From: Pseudoalteromonas sp. CO133X
GTDB taxonomy: Bacteria > Pseudomonadota > Gammaproteobacteria > Enterobacterales > Alteromonadaceae
Assembly: GCA_004208945.1 (NCBI GenBank)
Contig: SGPE01000015.1
Location: forward strand, 186,001-250,000
Direction of reading: 5' to 3'
DNA: 64,000 nt
Part shown: positions 52,214 to 61,552 of the stretch, in pieces
How the letters are laid out: each line of letters opens with the position of its first letter
Position numbering within the stretch: position 1 is the stretch's first letter
Notes under the pieces: model-generated
The model's database searches: none
The model's input: the letters and a program-made list of their open reading frames with translations, nothing else
What the model was told of the DNA's origin: nothing
Program-made: the position numbers and the translations under genes

Positions 52214-52646
52214 TGATAGGCTCCTTGAGTTTAAAGTTGTGGATGGCGCTGCGTAATTTAGCCGCAAGCTCTGCATTATTATTTTGCTGTTGGTAAAGTG
52301 GCATGAGCTCATCGTAGCTAAAAGTGTCACCACAGAGCTTTGATAAACTCTCTGACCATTGCGCCAAAGGCTGTGAAGCAAGCTGACTATTATAATAATG
52401 ACGTGTTAAGCGCTTAAGAATAATATGCAACGCTTGTGCATCATCTTTAGCCACATTTTGACTCATTTTAATCGCTTGCTTTTTGGCTTTCTTGAATTGC
52501 TGATTTTTATATAGCAACACTAAACCAACTACCAGTAGTACAACTAAAAATACAATAATTAGCCACCAAATAGGAGCCAGTGGCCACCATGCGACCTTTG
52601 AAGGTGCAATGACATCATGTAAGCCATCGAGCGGATTTGTTTGCAT
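52206..52646 (-). CDS. DUF4381 membrane protein of the MoxR-Bat cluster
   Basis: This 146-residue protein has one membrane helix (about residues 25-47, WWLIIVFLVVLLVVGLVLLY) and a cytoplasmic tail with SQNVAKDDAQALHIILKRL. DUF4381 proteins are regularly found in MoxR/VWA clusters and their role is unknown. It overlaps batA by 8 bp and starts 2 bp after the DUF58 gene. Confidence 0.85.
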   Translation of the reverse strand: MQTNPLDGLHDVIAPSKVAWWPLAPIWWLIIVFLVVLLVVGLVLLYKNQQFKKAKKQAIKMSQNVAKDDAQALHIILKRLTRHYYNSQLASQPLAQWSESLSKLCGDTFSYDELMPLYQQQNNNAELAAKLRSAIHNFKLKEPINV

Positions 52647-52648
52647 TA

Positions 52649-53593
52649 TTACTTTCTCACTAATTGCAGCTCAAGCGGGGTGGCTGCACTGAATGAAATT
52701 AAACTAAGTCCAGATTTTTGTAAGCGTTTTAGCCTCAAAGCGAATGACTCTTGTGCCGACTTAGCAAAGCGTTCCCGAAATTGCTTATCCATTAACGGCA
52801 GAGCAAGATCTTGCCCATTAGCAGATACAGTCACTGTTTGCTTAAATGCAGGAAGTTGATGTTCGAATGGGTCGCTAACGTGGCAACCAATTAACTCGCA
52901 GTGACGGCTTAGTATTTCAAGTTGTTTAAAGCTTGCTTCGTCTAGTGCGCTAAAATCTGAAACGATATAAACTAAGCTACCGGGCTTAGCTAAATGGTTA
53001 AGACGCTTGAGGTTCTCACTAAATAAACTGGTCGCGCTTTTATCAACATTGGCTAACGCCTGACTATGAATGTCACATAAATTATGGCAAAGCTTTAATA
53101 CTGCTTTTTCCCGCGATGTGGGTTTTAGTTCATGATGACTGTGTTGGTTAAATACCAAACCACCAATTCGGTCGCCACGCTGACAAGCTGACCATGCAAC
53201 CAAAGCGCTGATATGTGCTGCTTGCACTGACTTTAACAATAACTTTGAGCCAAACAACATGGAGTTTGAAAAGTCGGTGAACACAAAAACGGGGCGCTCT
53301 TTCTCTTCTTGGAACAGTTTTGTGTGAGTTTCGCCAGTGCGAGCGGTGACTCGCCAATCGATTGAGCGAATGTCATCACCAGTTTGATAATGGCGTACCT
53401 CAGCAAACTCCATGCCTCGCCCTTTGTGCGGCGCAAGGTATTGCCCTGCTAAGCTGTTTTTGATTTTTACTTTCGGTGCAAGTTCAAGTAAGCGCGCTTT
53501 GGCTTTGTAATACATCAACTCTTTGAGTGATAAATTAACACCTTGGCTATGGCTTTCATGCAACCAAGTAGCTATATCTAATTGACCTGACAT
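52649..53593 (-). CDS. DUF58 VWA-like protein
   Basis: The 314-residue soluble protein belongs to DUF58, whose members have a VWA-like fold. It has the patterns GRGMEFAEVRHYQTGDDIRS, IDWRVTARTGETHTKLFQEE and FVFTDFSNSMLFGSK (MIDAS-like DFSNS). DUF58 proteins act with MoxR AAA ATPases. It lies 3 bp after moxR. Confidence 0.92.
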   Translation of the reverse strand: MSGQLDIATWLHESHSQGVNLSLKELMYYKAKARLLELAPKVKIKNSLAGQYLAPHKGRGMEFAEVRHYQTGDDIRSIDWRVTARTGETHTKLFQEEKERPVFVFTDFSNSMLFGSKLLLKSVQAAHISALVAWSACQRGDRIGGLVFNQHSHHELKPTSREKAVLKLCHNLCDIHSQALANVDKSATSLFSENLKRLNHLAKPGSLVYIVSDFSALDEASFKQLEILSRHCELIGCHVSDPFEHQLPAFKQTVTVSANGQDLALPLMDKQFRERFAKSAQESFALRLKRLQKSGLSLISFSAATPLELQLVRK

Positions 53594-53596
53594 AAC

Positions 53597-54553
53597 TTAT
53601 GGTACTGCAACCAGTTCTAAAATACGCGTGATCACATCATCTTTGCTGATGCCGTCTGCTTGGGCTTCGTAGCTTAAAATAATACGATGGCGTAATACAT
53701 TATGCAGTACCGCCTGAATATCGTCAGGGGCAACAAAGTCACGACCTTCAAGCCAAGCATGAGCTCTAGCACATTTGTCTAGGGCAATGGTTGCACGTGG
53801 GCTGGCACCGTACTCAATCCAGCGACCAAGCTGCTCATCTAGTTCAGAAGCTTCGCGGGTCGCAATGATTAGTTGTACCAAATACTTTTCAAGTGGTTCA
53901 GCAAGGTACAAACCCAAAATTGATTTTCGTGCTGCGAAAAGATCACTTTGGCTAATTTGCTGTGTTTCAGCTTGTTTATCAGATATTGCTTCACCACGGG
54001 TCAGGCGAAGAATATCAAGCTCGTGTTCTGCCCCAGGGTAATCAATACTTAAATGGAGTAAGAAGCGGTCAAGCTGTGCTTCAGGAAGAGGGTAAGTCCC
54101 TTCTTGTTCTAGCGGGTTTTGGGTTGCCATAACCATAAATAGCTCAGACAGTGGGTAAGTATTTTTACCAACCGTTACTTGGCGCTCAGCCATGGCTTCT
54201 AATAAAGCAGATTGTACTTTTGCAGGCGCACGGTTGATTTCGTCAGCTAAAATAAGATTGTGAAATAGTGGCCCTTTTTCAAATACGAATTCACTAGTTT
54301 GCTGACGGTAAATGTCGGTGCCAGTGACATCCGCAGGGAGTAAGTCAGGAGTAAATTGTACACGTTGGAAGCTACCTTCTACGCCTTTTGCTAAAGCATT
54401 CACTGCACGTGTCTTTGCAAGACCAGGAGGACCTTCAACAAGTAGGTGACCATCTGCCAAAATAGCGATTAACAGTGCTTGAGTTAATTGAGGTTGGCCG
54501 ATAATTTGCGTGTCTAAATATGATTTTAATTGTGAAAATGCGTTAACTGCCAT
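53597..54553 (-). CDS. MoxR-family AAA+ ATPase
   Basis: MoxR ATPases are thought to act as chaperones that remodel VWA-domain partners. The 318-residue protein has Walker A variant GPPGLAKTRA (about residues 40-49), Walker B LILADEINRAPAKVQSALL and sensor/arginine motifs (MVMATQNPLEQEGTYPLPEA). It is the first gene of the minus-strand cluster, with DUF58, DUF4381, BatA, BatB/C and BatD downstream. Start is ATG at 54551-54553. Confidence 0.95.
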   Translation of the reverse strand: MAVNAFSQLKSYLDTQIIGQPQLTQALLIAILADGHLLVEGPPGLAKTRAVNALAKGVEGSFQRVQFTPDLLPADVTGTDIYRQQTSEFVFEKGPLFHNLILADEINRAPAKVQSALLEAMAERQVTVGKNTYPLSELFMVMATQNPLEQEGTYPLPEAQLDRFLLHLSIDYPGAEHELDILRLTRGEAISDKQAETQQISQSDLFAARKSILGLYLAEPLEKYLVQLIIATREASELDEQLGRWIEYGASPRATIALDKCARAHAWLEGRDFVAPDDIQAVLHNVLRHRIILSYEAQADGISKDDVITRILELVAVP

Positions 54554-54827
54554 AATAAAAAGACTGTCCTAAATAGCGTGAGTCAAAATGTTATTGTTAT
54601 GCGCCGATATAAGCCTATTCAGTGCTGATAAATTAGCTAAGCGTTATTATTAGTTAGGCGCTTTTTACAAGTTATAAGGATTCAAAGCTTACAACACAAG
54701 TGTTAGACATAAAATCCTAAAATAGTTCGTTATTTTTTAAGGATTTTTAGCCTACCATATAAATACACGTTATTTTTGTAAATAAGCTAAAAAAAGCCTA
54801 TGGTTGGTAACTAATTTCGTTTCTCTA

Positions 54828-54857
54828 TTGGCATTCGTATTCGGGTTGTTTTAGAAT
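54828..54857 (+). promoter_or_regulatory. Candidate sigma-70 promoter of fadIJ
   Basis: TTGGCA (54828-54833), an 18-bp spacer and TAGAAT (54852-54857) each match the -35 and -10 consensus at five of six bases. The predicted start near 54864 is immediately before the operator-like palindrome. Confidence 0.6.
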
Positions 54858-54869
54858 CAGGAAAAACAA

Positions 54870-54884
54870 ACAGGTCAGACCTGT
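54870..54884 (+). promoter_or_regulatory. FadR-like operator upstream of fadI
   Basis: ACAGGTCAGACCTGT is a perfect inverted repeat of 7 bp around a central A. It fits the core GGTCNGACC of FadR operators (E. coli consensus AACTGGTCNGACC). It lies just after the predicted promoter and 16 bp before the fadI ATG, so bound repressor would block early transcription. Confidence 0.65.
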
Positions 54885-54900
54885 CAGCGGGAGAGCATAA

Positions 54901-56211
54901 ATGTCTGAGCAAAATATACTTAAAACAGCAAAGGGCGATCGTATCGCCATCGTTAGCGGCTTACGAACGCCGTTTGCAAAACAAGCGACTGCATTCCACC
55001 ATGTGCCAGCACTTGATATGGGTAAACTGGTTGTCAACGAGATGCTTGAACGTCTTAATTTCGACAAGTCTGAAATCGATCAACTTGTATTTGGTCAAGT
55101 AGTGCAAATGCCAGAAGCGCCTAATATTGCTCGTGAGATTGTTTTAGGCACAGGTATGCCTGTTTCAGTAGATGCATACTCTGTATCACGTGCGTGTGCG
55201 ACAAGCTTCCAAGCAATTGCTAATGTTGCTGAGTCAATTATGGCAGGTTCAGTGCAAGTGGGTATCGCTGGTGGTGCTGATTCATCGTCTGTGTTACCAA
55301 TCGGTGTGAGCAAAAAATTAGCCGGCAGCTTGGTTGATTTAAACAAGGCGCGAACACTTGGCCAGCGTTTGAAGATTTTCTCAAAACTGCGCCTAAAAGA
55401 TTTACTCCCTGTACCACCAGCTGTTGCTGAGTACTCTACTGGTTTATCTATGGGTCAAACGGCAGAGCAAATGGCGAAAACGCATAGCATCAGTCGTGAA
55501 GATCAAGATGCTTTAGCACATCGTTCTCACACTCTTGCAAGCCAAGCATGGGCTGATGGCAAGCTAAAAGACGAAGTAATGACGGCCCATGTTGCGCCTT
55601 ATAAGAGTTTTATTGAGCAAGATAATAACATCCGCCGTAACTCAACGGTTGAAGGCTACGCGAAATTAAAACCAGTATTTGACCGTCAGCATGGTTCAGT
55701 TACTGCTGCTAATGCAACACCGTTAACAGATGGTGCCGCTGCGGTATTAATGATGAGCGAGAGTAAAGCTAAAGCACTGGGTTACAATATTCTTGGTTAT
55801 GTACGTAGCTTTGCGTTTTCTGCAATCGGTGTTCATGAAGACATGCTAATGGGTCCGGCGCACTCAACGCCAATCGCTCTAGATAGAGCAGGTATTACAT
55901 TAGCTGATTTAGATTTAATTGAAATGCACGAAGCATTTGCAGCGCAAACACTTGCCAATATGAAGATGTTTGCGTCAGATAAATTTGCACAAGAAAAGCT
56001 AGGTCGTAGTAAAGCGATCGGCGAAATTAACATGGACAAGTTCAATGTCTTAGGTGGCTCTCTGGCATACGGCCACCCATTTGCGGCAACAGGTGCACGC
56101 CTGATCACGCAAAGCTTGAATGAACTTAATCGTCGCGGTGGCGGCCTAGCACTCACGACTGCGTGTGCAGCGGGTGGCTTAGGTGCAGCCTTTGTATTGG
56201 AGAGTGCGTAA
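54901..56211 (+). CDS. fadI: Acetyl-CoA C-acyltransferase FadI
   Basis: FadI is the thiolase subunit (beta) of the FadIJ fatty-acid beta-oxidation complex, forming acetyl-CoA and a shortened acyl-CoA. The 436-residue protein has the acyl-accepting Cys99 in [30 protein letters not shown] with the catalytic His, and the C-terminal Cys in [16 protein letters not shown]. It overlaps fadJ by 1 bp (TAATG). Length fits FadI rather than FadA. Confidence 0.96.
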   Translation: MSEQNILKTAKGDRIAIVSGLRTPFAKQATAFHHVPALDMGKLVVNEMLERLNFDKSEIDQLVFGQVVQMPEAPNIAREIVLGTGMPVSVDAYSVSRACATSFQAIANVAESIMAGSVQVGIAGGADSSSVLPIGVSKKLAGSLVDLNKARTLGQRLKIFSKLRLKDLLPVPPAVAEYSTGLSMGQTAEQMAKTHSISREDQDALAHRSHTLASQAWADGKLKDEVMTAHVAPYKSFIEQDNNIRRNSTVEGYAKLKPVFDRQHGSVTAANATPLTDGAAAVLMMSESKAKALGYNILGYVRSFAFSAIGVHEDMLMGPAHSTPIALDRAGITLADLDLIEMHEAFAAQTLANMKMFASDKFAQEKLGRSKAIGEINMDKFNVLGGSLAYGHPFAATGARLITQSLNELNRRGGGLALTTACAAGGLGAAFVLESA

Positions 56212-58436
56212 TGACAGATTCAGTATTTAGTTTATCAGTGGCTGATGACGGCGTAGCCGTTGTAACCATTGATGTGCCGGGTGAGAAAATGAACACCCTG
56301 CGTAGCAGTTTTGCAGAAGATTTAAAAACCTTACTTAAAGATGCACAAGCACAGGCAGTAAAAGGCATGGTGTTTATTAGCGGTAAGAGCGATAACTTTA
56401 TCGCCGGTGCTGATATTAAAATGCTTGATAATGCTAATAGCCGTGAAGACGCATTAGCGCTGAGCGAAATGTGCCAAGAAGCGTTTTTTGATATGAAAAA
56501 ACTGCCTTTCCCAACAGTGAGTGCCATTCATGGTGCAGCACTGGGTGGCGGTTTAGAGTTTGCTTTAGCTTGTGATTATCGTGTTTGTTCTGACAGCGAC
56601 ATCACTAAACTTGGCTTGCCAGAAGTACAGTTGGGCTTATTACCAGGTGGCGGTGGTACACAGCGTTTACCTAAATTAGTGGGCCTTCAAAAAGCACTTG
56701 AATGGATGCTTACAGGTAAGCAAGTTCGTGCTAAGCAAGCGAAGAAAACAGGCTTAGTAAACGACTGTGTGCCGCACAGTGTTTTACTTGACGTTGCTAA
56801 AGAATTTGCACTAAAAGGTAAGGCGAAGGTTACTAAACCAAAACTTGATCGTTTAAGCCAATTACTTGAGTCGAACCCATTTGGCCGCAACATTATTTTC
56901 AAAAAAGCACAAGAAAATGTGCTGAAGAAAACCGGTGGTCACTACCCAGCACCTTTAGCCATTATTAAAGCAGTTCGTGCAAGTGTTGAGCTTGATCAGT
57001 TAAAAGCATATAAAACTGAAGCTGAAGGCTTTGCCACGCTAGTTATGAGCGATGAGTCAAAAGCATTGCGCGGTATTTTCTTTGCAACCACTGAAATGAA
57101 AAAAGAATGGCGCAATGATGATGCACCAGCAATCGCTAAAGCTGCGGTATTAGGCGGTGGCTTAATGGGCGCGGGTATCGCTCATGTCAGTGCAGTGAAA
57201 GCGGGTGTGCCAGTGCGCATTAAAGATGTGGCTGAAAAGGGCATCAGCAATGCGATGAACTACAGCTATAAAATTTTAGATAAAAAGCAAAAGCGCCGTA
57301 TTTTGTCTAAAGCTGAGCTGCAACAAACCATGAACCGTATTACCGGCACCACCGATTACAGCGGCTTTAAACACATTGATATCGTTATTGAAGCGGTGTT
57401 TGAAGACTTAGCTCTTAAGCAAGGTATGGTAGCTGATGTTGAACGTGAGTGCCAAGACAACACTATTTTTGCAAGTAATACCTCGTCATTACCGATTGCA
57501 CAAATCGCTGCGGATGCAGCGCGTCCAGAAAATGTAATTGGTCTGCATTACTTCTCACCTGTTGAGAAAATGCCACTTGTTGAGATCATTCCACACGCGG
57601 GTACGTCTGAAGAAACCATCGCCCGCGTTGTTAACTTTGCCCGTAAACAAGGTAAAACACCGATTGTGGTTAAAGACATGGCTGGTTTCTATGTAAACCG
57701 TATCTTAGCGCCTTATGTAAATGAAGCGGCTAATTTATTGCTTGCAGGTGAGCCAATTGAAAAGATTGACCAAGCCTTAGTTGAGTTTGGTTTCCCAGTT
57801 GGTCCATTAGCATTACTTGACGAAGTAGGGATTGATATTGGCTCTAAAATTGCCCCCATCCTTGAAAAAGAATTGGGCGAGCGTTTTAAAGCCCCCGATG
57901 CCTTTAACCGCTTAATTGATTCTAAGCGTTTAGGCCGTAAAACAGGTCGTGGCTTTTATCTTTATGACAAAAAAGATAAAAAAGTGGATGAGTCAGTATA
58001 CGAGTTACTGGGAGTTACGCCATCACCTCGATTAAACAAGAGCGAAATTGCTAAACGCTGTGTGGCACAAATGCTGAACGAAGCGGTGCGTTGTTTAGAT
58101 GATGGCATTATTGCTAGCCCACGTGACGGTGATATTGGTGCTATTTTTGGTATTGGTTTCCCTCCGTTCTTAGGCGGTCCATTTAGCTATATGGATAAAC
58201 TTGGCGCAGCACAGGTTACTTCTGAAATGGCCACATTTGCTAATTACAACCCAATTTTTACTCCTTGCGATACATTAAAAGTAATGGCTGAAAAGGGGGG
58301 GCGTTTTTACCAAGCAGAAAGTGAAGAGTCGGCAGTTGCCGAAGCTGCACAAGTCGATCCAGTTGAAGTAACCAAAAAAGTGGTTGAAGACGAGCAAGCT
58401 TCAGATGACGTGGATACAGAAACAACTAAAAGCTAA
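56211..58436 (+). CDS. fadJ: Fatty acid oxidation complex subunit FadJ
   Basis: FadJ is the multifunctional alpha subunit: enoyl-CoA hydratase and 3-hydroxyacyl-CoA dehydrogenase. The 741-residue protein has the crotonase domain (about 1-190; [37 protein letters not shown]), the Rossmann NAD domain ([17 protein letters not shown]) and the C-terminal dehydrogenase domain ([16 protein letters not shown]), then an acidic Glu/Asp-rich tail (about 700-741). Start is ATG 56211, overlapping the fadI stop; a longer frame into fadI is spurious. Confidence 0.96.
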   Translation: MTDSVFSLSVADDGVAVVTIDVPGEKMNTLRSSFAEDLKTLLKDAQAQAVKGMVFISGKSDNFIAGADIKMLDNANSREDALALSEMCQEAFFDMKKLPFPTVSAIHGAALGGGLEFALACDYRVCSDSDITKLGLPEVQLGLLPGGGGTQRLPKLVGLQKALEWMLTGKQVRAKQAKKTGLVNDCVPHSVLLDVAKEFALKGKAKVTKPKLDRLSQLLESNPFGRNIIFKKAQENVLKKTGGHYPAPLAIIKAVRASVELDQLKAYKTEAEGFATLVMSDESKALRGIFFATTEMKKEWRNDDAPAIAKAAVLGGGLMGAGIAHVSAVKAGVPVRIKDVAEKGISNAMNYSYKILDKKQKRRILSKAELQQTMNRITGTTDYSGFKHIDIVIEAVFEDLALKQGMVADVERECQDNTIFASNTSSLPIAQIAADAARPENVIGLHYFSPVEKMPLVEIIPHAGTSEETIARVVNFARKQGKTPIVVKDMAGFYVNRILAPYVNEAANLLLAGEPIEKIDQALVEFGFPVGPLALLDEVGIDIGSKIAPILEKELGERFKAPDAFNRLIDSKRLGRKTGRGFYLYDKKDKKVDESVYELLGVTPSPRLNKSEIAKRCVAQMLNEAVRCLDDGIIASPRDGDIGAIFGIGFPPFLGGPFSYMDKLGAAQVTSEMATFANYNPIFTPCDTLKVMAEKGGRFYQAESEESAVAEAAQVDPVEVTKKVVEDEQASDDVDTETTKS

Positions 58437-58459
58437 TTCTTTAAATTAGTTAATTTAAA

Positions 58460-58484
58460 AGCCCTGCTCATTTTGAGCGGGGCT
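58460..58484 (+). terminator. Possible terminator after fadJ
   Basis: AGCCCTGCTC (58460-58469) and GAGCGGGGCT (58475-58484) form a 10-bp stem (one G-U) with a 5-nt loop, 24 bp after fadJ. Downstream bases (TACTGTTTC) are only mildly T-rich, so termination is likely but not certain. Confidence 0.5.
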
Positions 58485-58602
58485 TACTGTTTCAAAGGAA
58501 TATTGCTTTAAAGAAATATAAGAAATTTTATGGCATCACTGTGATTTTATATTTAATATAAGCAATTAAATTCAATGACTTAATTTCAACAAGGATGTCA
58601 GA

Positions 58603-59532
58603 GTGTCTACTTCATGGAAGCCTAAGGGTTTTATCGCTATTCTTCTTGGCGTGTTATTTCAGCCATTTGTATTTTTGTACGTTAATAAATTCAGGTTGTT
58701 CATTACTTACCTTGTCTTAACGGCCTTATGTTACTTGCTTGACATTAAAATCCAAGCGAGTGCAGGAGAGGCTGATTGGTATCAAGGTATTTATCTCACA
58801 AGTGTGTTTATAATTATATGTCCACTCCATGCTTTTTGGATAACAAAGCACTATAACGCAGATAAGAAGCGGCCTTGGTTCGCAAGTTGGTGGGCTGTAA
58901 CTTTAATTTATCTTACCCTCTCTGCTGCTCTTATTTTAATGAGAATTTTTTCATTTGAGCCTTTCACTTTACCAGCTTCATCTATGGCACCTCAGTTAGA
59001 TAAAGGGAGCCAAGTTCTAGTTAGTAAAATAGGTTTTGGTAATTATCGGTACTTAGGCTATCAAATTTCAAGATCGCCCATGTCAGCTAAAGTAGGTCGA
59101 GGTGATGTTGTTGCCTTTCAGTATCCGAAAAACCCTGATTATACTTGGCTGAAACGCGTAATAGGGGTGGCTGGCGATAGAATTGTTTATCGAAATAAAA
59201 CTGTTTATATCCAAAAAGCATGTGATGAGGGAGCCGACATTTGCGCTGACTTCATCCCTTTAGAGCAATCTTTCGTTTCTCAAACTGAAAGTGGACTTAA
59301 AGTTCTGCAAGAGGTAAATGATGGTAAACATTATCAAATTTTACTAAATGAGAATCACCCTGAACAGGTAAGTCATTATTTCAACCAAGCAGGCAGCGAA
59401 AAGGCGGAATGGATCATCCCTGAAGATCACTACTTTGTTATGGGTGACTCTAGAGATAATAGCTCAGATAGCCGCTTTTGGGGCTTTGTTCCTAAAGATA
59501 ATGTGATAGGAAAAGTGATTTATACTTGGTAG
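58603..59532 (+). CDS. lepB: Signal peptidase I paralogue
   Basis: The enzyme cleaves signal peptides from exported proteins at the outer face of the inner membrane. The 309-residue protein has an N-terminal region with three or four membrane helices (about 7-25, 33-48, 65-83, 96-115), then catalytic Ser in PASSMAPQLDKG, catalytic Lys in TWLKRVIGVAGDRI and the C-terminal box GDSRDNSSDSRFWGFVP. The extra helices suggest a second lepB type rather than the housekeeping copy next to rnc. GTG 58603 follows AAGGA at 58591-58595. Confidence 0.9.
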   Translation: MSTSWKPKGFIAILLGVLFQPFVFLYVNKFRLFITYLVLTALCYLLDIKIQASAGEADWYQGIYLTSVFIIICPLHAFWITKHYNADKKRPWFASWWAVTLIYLTLSAALILMRIFSFEPFTLPASSMAPQLDKGSQVLVSKIGFGNYRYLGYQISRSPMSAKVGRGDVVAFQYPKNPDYTWLKRVIGVAGDRIVYRNKTVYIQKACDEGADICADFIPLEQSFVSQTESGLKVLQEVNDGKHYQILLNENHPEQVSHYFNQAGSEKAEWIIPEDHYFVMGDSRDNSSDSRFWGFVPKDNVIGKVIYTW

Positions 59533-59539
59533 CTGTAAA

Positions 59540-59553
59540 GCAGCTTAAGCTGC
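59540..59553. repeat. 14-bp perfect palindrome after lepB paralogue
   Basis: GCAGCTTAAGCTGC (59540-59553) is perfectly self-complementary, 8 bp after the lepB paralogue stop. No T-run follows. A second pair GCTAAGTA/TACTTAGC (59582-59589/59613-59620) flanks the region before the next gene. Function is not clear. Confidence 0.5.
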
Positions 59554-59631
59554 AGTATTGGCCATAAGTGGTATTTAATTAGCTAAGTAGGTTTGTTATA
59601 ACTAGACTTATTTACTTAGCGATTGATCACC

Positions 59632-60162
59632 ATGACTCTCACCACTGCGCGATTAACTTTACGGTTGTTAAATGCTGATGACTGGCCACTGTTTTACACT
59701 TTGCACAATGATGCAGAGGTTATTGAGAAATGCTTTGATAAGCCCTCAGAAGCGCAGCTACGTGCGAAGTTTAATGAACGTTTAAAGCCTTGGCAGCCAG
59801 ATGCAAACTCGCCACTGTGTTTAGTTATTATTGAAACGAGTACCGGTAAAGAGGTGGGTGTGACAGGTTTTACCTCATCAACCGTTCCTGATATTCAAGA
59901 AGTTGGCTACTTATTGCTGCCTAATTTTCATGGTCGTGGCTATGCTACCGAGTCTTTAAAGGCGGTGCTTGATTTTGCTCAGGCTGAGTATTCTGTGAAG
60001 GAGTTTAAAGCTGTCGTCACTGAAGGCAACATAGGTTCAGAAAAAGTACTTGAGAAGTGTGGCTTTCAGCTAGTTGATAAGCAATTAGATGCCTATGCCA
60101 TTGGTGGGGTTTTGTATACCGATCATCATTTTCATTTAAATTGCACTGATCACAGGGTGTGA
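59632..60162 (+). CDS. GNAT family N-acetyltransferase (RimJ/RimL-like)
   Basis: The 176-residue protein has the RimJ/RimL-type GNAT fold: TTARLTLRLLNADDWPLFYTL at the start, and the acetyl-CoA-binding loop LPNFHGRGYATESLKAVL with the following VLEKCGFQLVDK. Substrate unknown. ATG 59632 is preferred over TTG 59623; neither has a strong ribosome-binding site. The last codon and stop fall in a perfect palindrome. Confidence 0.9.
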   Translation: MTLTTARLTLRLLNADDWPLFYTLHNDAEVIEKCFDKPSEAQLRAKFNERLKPWQPDANSPLCLVIIETSTGKEVGVTGFTSSTVPDIQEVGYLLLPNFHGRGYATESLKAVLDFAQAEYSVKEFKAVVTEGNIGSEKVLEKCGFQLVDKQLDAYAIGGVLYTDHHFHLNCTDHRV

Positions 60163-60169
60163 TCAGTGC
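60143..60169. repeat. Perfect 11-bp inverted repeat overlapping the GNAT stop
   Basis: GCACTGATCAC (60143-60153), loop AGGGT, GTGATCAGTGC (60159-60169) form a long perfect hairpin across the stop codon of the acetyltransferase gene. It sits between converging genes (next stop at 60177) but lacks a T-run, so it may be an mRNA 3'-end stabiliser or a Rho-dependent element. Confidence 0.75.
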
Positions 60170-60176
60170 GGTCAAG

Positions 60177-60563
60177 TTATAGGTGAAGCTCAATCGCTTT
60201 TCTGTCTTTTTCAGGCATATTTGCAACCACCAAATCAAACGAGTTATCAATCATTCGTTCAATTTCTCCTTGTGGGATAGTGCCATCTAAAATCACTGTA
60301 TTCCACAACCGTTTATTCATATGGTAACCAGGAATTACAGAAGGAAAAATATCACGTAATGCTTGGGCTTCGTCCGGATCGCATTTTAAGTTAAGCCACC
60401 AAACAGGTTCACCATCTTCATTTGTTTGGCCTTCTTTTCCCTCTGCGAGAGTCGCAAACATTTTATGATTTACTTTGTAAACATCGACGTCTTGACCAAA
60501 TGGCTGAGTGAGCATTACCACTGGCTTTTTCATTAAGTATTCATGTACAGCATGTTGATTCAT
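60177..60563 (-). CDS. MmcQ/YjbR family DNA-binding-like protein
   Basis: The 128-residue protein matches the MmcQ/YjbR family (CyaY-like fold): PFGQDVDVYKVNHKMFATLA, WLNLKCDPDEAQALRD and YHMNKRLWNTVILDG. Family members are called DNA-binding-like but are functionally undefined. It converges on the GNAT gene, its start region being shared with the upstream promoter region of efpL. Confidence 0.9.
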   Translation of the reverse strand: MNQHAVHEYLMKKPVVMLTQPFGQDVDVYKVNHKMFATLAEGKEGQTNEDGEPVWWLNLKCDPDEAQALRDIFPSVIPGYHMNKRLWNTVILDGTIPQGEIERMIDNSFDLVVANMPEKDRKAIELHL

Positions 60564-60754
60564 GATCCAGTCCTTGAAGTCATTTTTTCGTTGCTATAAA
60601 GATAGCATCTTTTTATTCGGTTTGAGACATTTATTACGATAATTCGCTGAAAAATAGACCAATTACATCAGCAAAAGTAAAACTGCAAATTTTTGTTGAA
60701 CAATAGTAATTACGTGGTAAATTTCTGTCATTAAAAAACGATAGGAATACACCC

Positions 60755-61327
60755 ATGCCTAAGGCTAGTGAAGTCAAAAAAGGTGCCGCTATTGAGCATA
60801 ACGGCCAAGTTTTAGTAGTAAAAGATATTCAACGTTCAGTACCGCAAGGTCGTGCTGGTGGTAGTTTATACCGCATGCGTTTATATGATGTTGTTACTGG
60901 TGGCAAAGTAGACGAAACATTTAAAGACAGCGATATGCTTAAACTTGCTGATTTAACTCGTCGTGAAGCGATGTTCTCTTACATTGATGGTGAGGAGTAT
61001 GTTTTCATGGATAATGAAGACTACACGCCTTATAACTTAAACAAAGAAGCAATCAGCGAAGAGATTTTATTTGTTAATGAAGAGACGCAAGGTCTACATG
61101 TTATAGTAATCGATGGCTCACCAGTGGGGATTGACTTACCTTCAAGTGTAGAACTTGTTGTTGAAGAAACAGACCCTTCAATTAAGGGCGCTTCAGCAAG
61201 TGCTCGCTCAAAACCTGCACGTTTGAGTACAGGCCTTACTATTCAAGTGCCAGAGCATATTTCAACAGGCGATCGTATTCGCATTAACACCGCAGAACAC
61301 AAGTTTATGGGTCGCGCTGAAAAGTAG
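60755..61327 (+). CDS. efpL: Elongation factor P-like protein EfpL (YeiP)
   Basis: EfpL relieves ribosome stalling, including at prolines, as an EF-P paralogue. The 190-residue protein has three beta-barrel domains, with [18 protein letters not shown] and R33 at the tip loop [14 protein letters not shown], aligning with the unmodified Arg33 of E. coli EfpL. It has the C-terminal signature [18 protein letters not shown]. The gene is monocistronic with its own terminator. Confidence 0.95.
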   Translation: MPKASEVKKGAAIEHNGQVLVVKDIQRSVPQGRAGGSLYRMRLYDVVTGGKVDETFKDSDMLKLADLTRREAMFSYIDGEEYVFMDNEDYTPYNLNKEAISEEILFVNEETQGLHVIVIDGSPVGIDLPSSVELVVEETDPSIKGASASARSKPARLSTGLTIQVPEHISTGDRIRINTAEHKFMGRAEK

Positions 61328-61345
61328 TCCTAGCTGGTTATGTTT

Positions 61346-61374
61346 GATAAAACCGATTGCAGATCGGTTTTATC
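61346..61374 (+). terminator. Terminator after efpL
   Basis: GATAAAACCGAT (61346-61357), loop TGCAG, ATCGGTTTTATC (61363-61374) form a 12-bp perfect stem, followed by ATTTTATTTA. Confidence 0.85.
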
Positions 61375-61552
61375 ATTTTATTTACTTATAAAGTAGTATT
61401 TTCATTAATCATTTAATATTACTTTGTTTAAAGATTGAAAAAGGGACAGAAAAAGCGCATTATTAAGCGCTCAAATTATTGCTATGTGGCTGTTTCTATC
61501 ATGTATACGGGTTAGGTAGCAAAAACAATAATAACAAGCAGTAGTAGATTAA

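Larger units (their letters stand above)
54554..54900. other. Divergent intergenic region between moxR and fadI
   Basis: This 347-bp AT-rich region contains the moxR start region on the left and the fadI promoter and operator on the right. An inverted repeat AAAATCCT (54711-54718) / AGGATTTT (54740-54747) with extra A-T pairing lies in the middle and may mark a terminator-like or operator structure. No gene is seen. Confidence 0.5.

Noticed and set aside
52214-52381. N-terminal extension of batA
   Set aside because: It overlaps the DUF4381 gene, while ATG 52213 has AAGGAG and starts at the first membrane helix.
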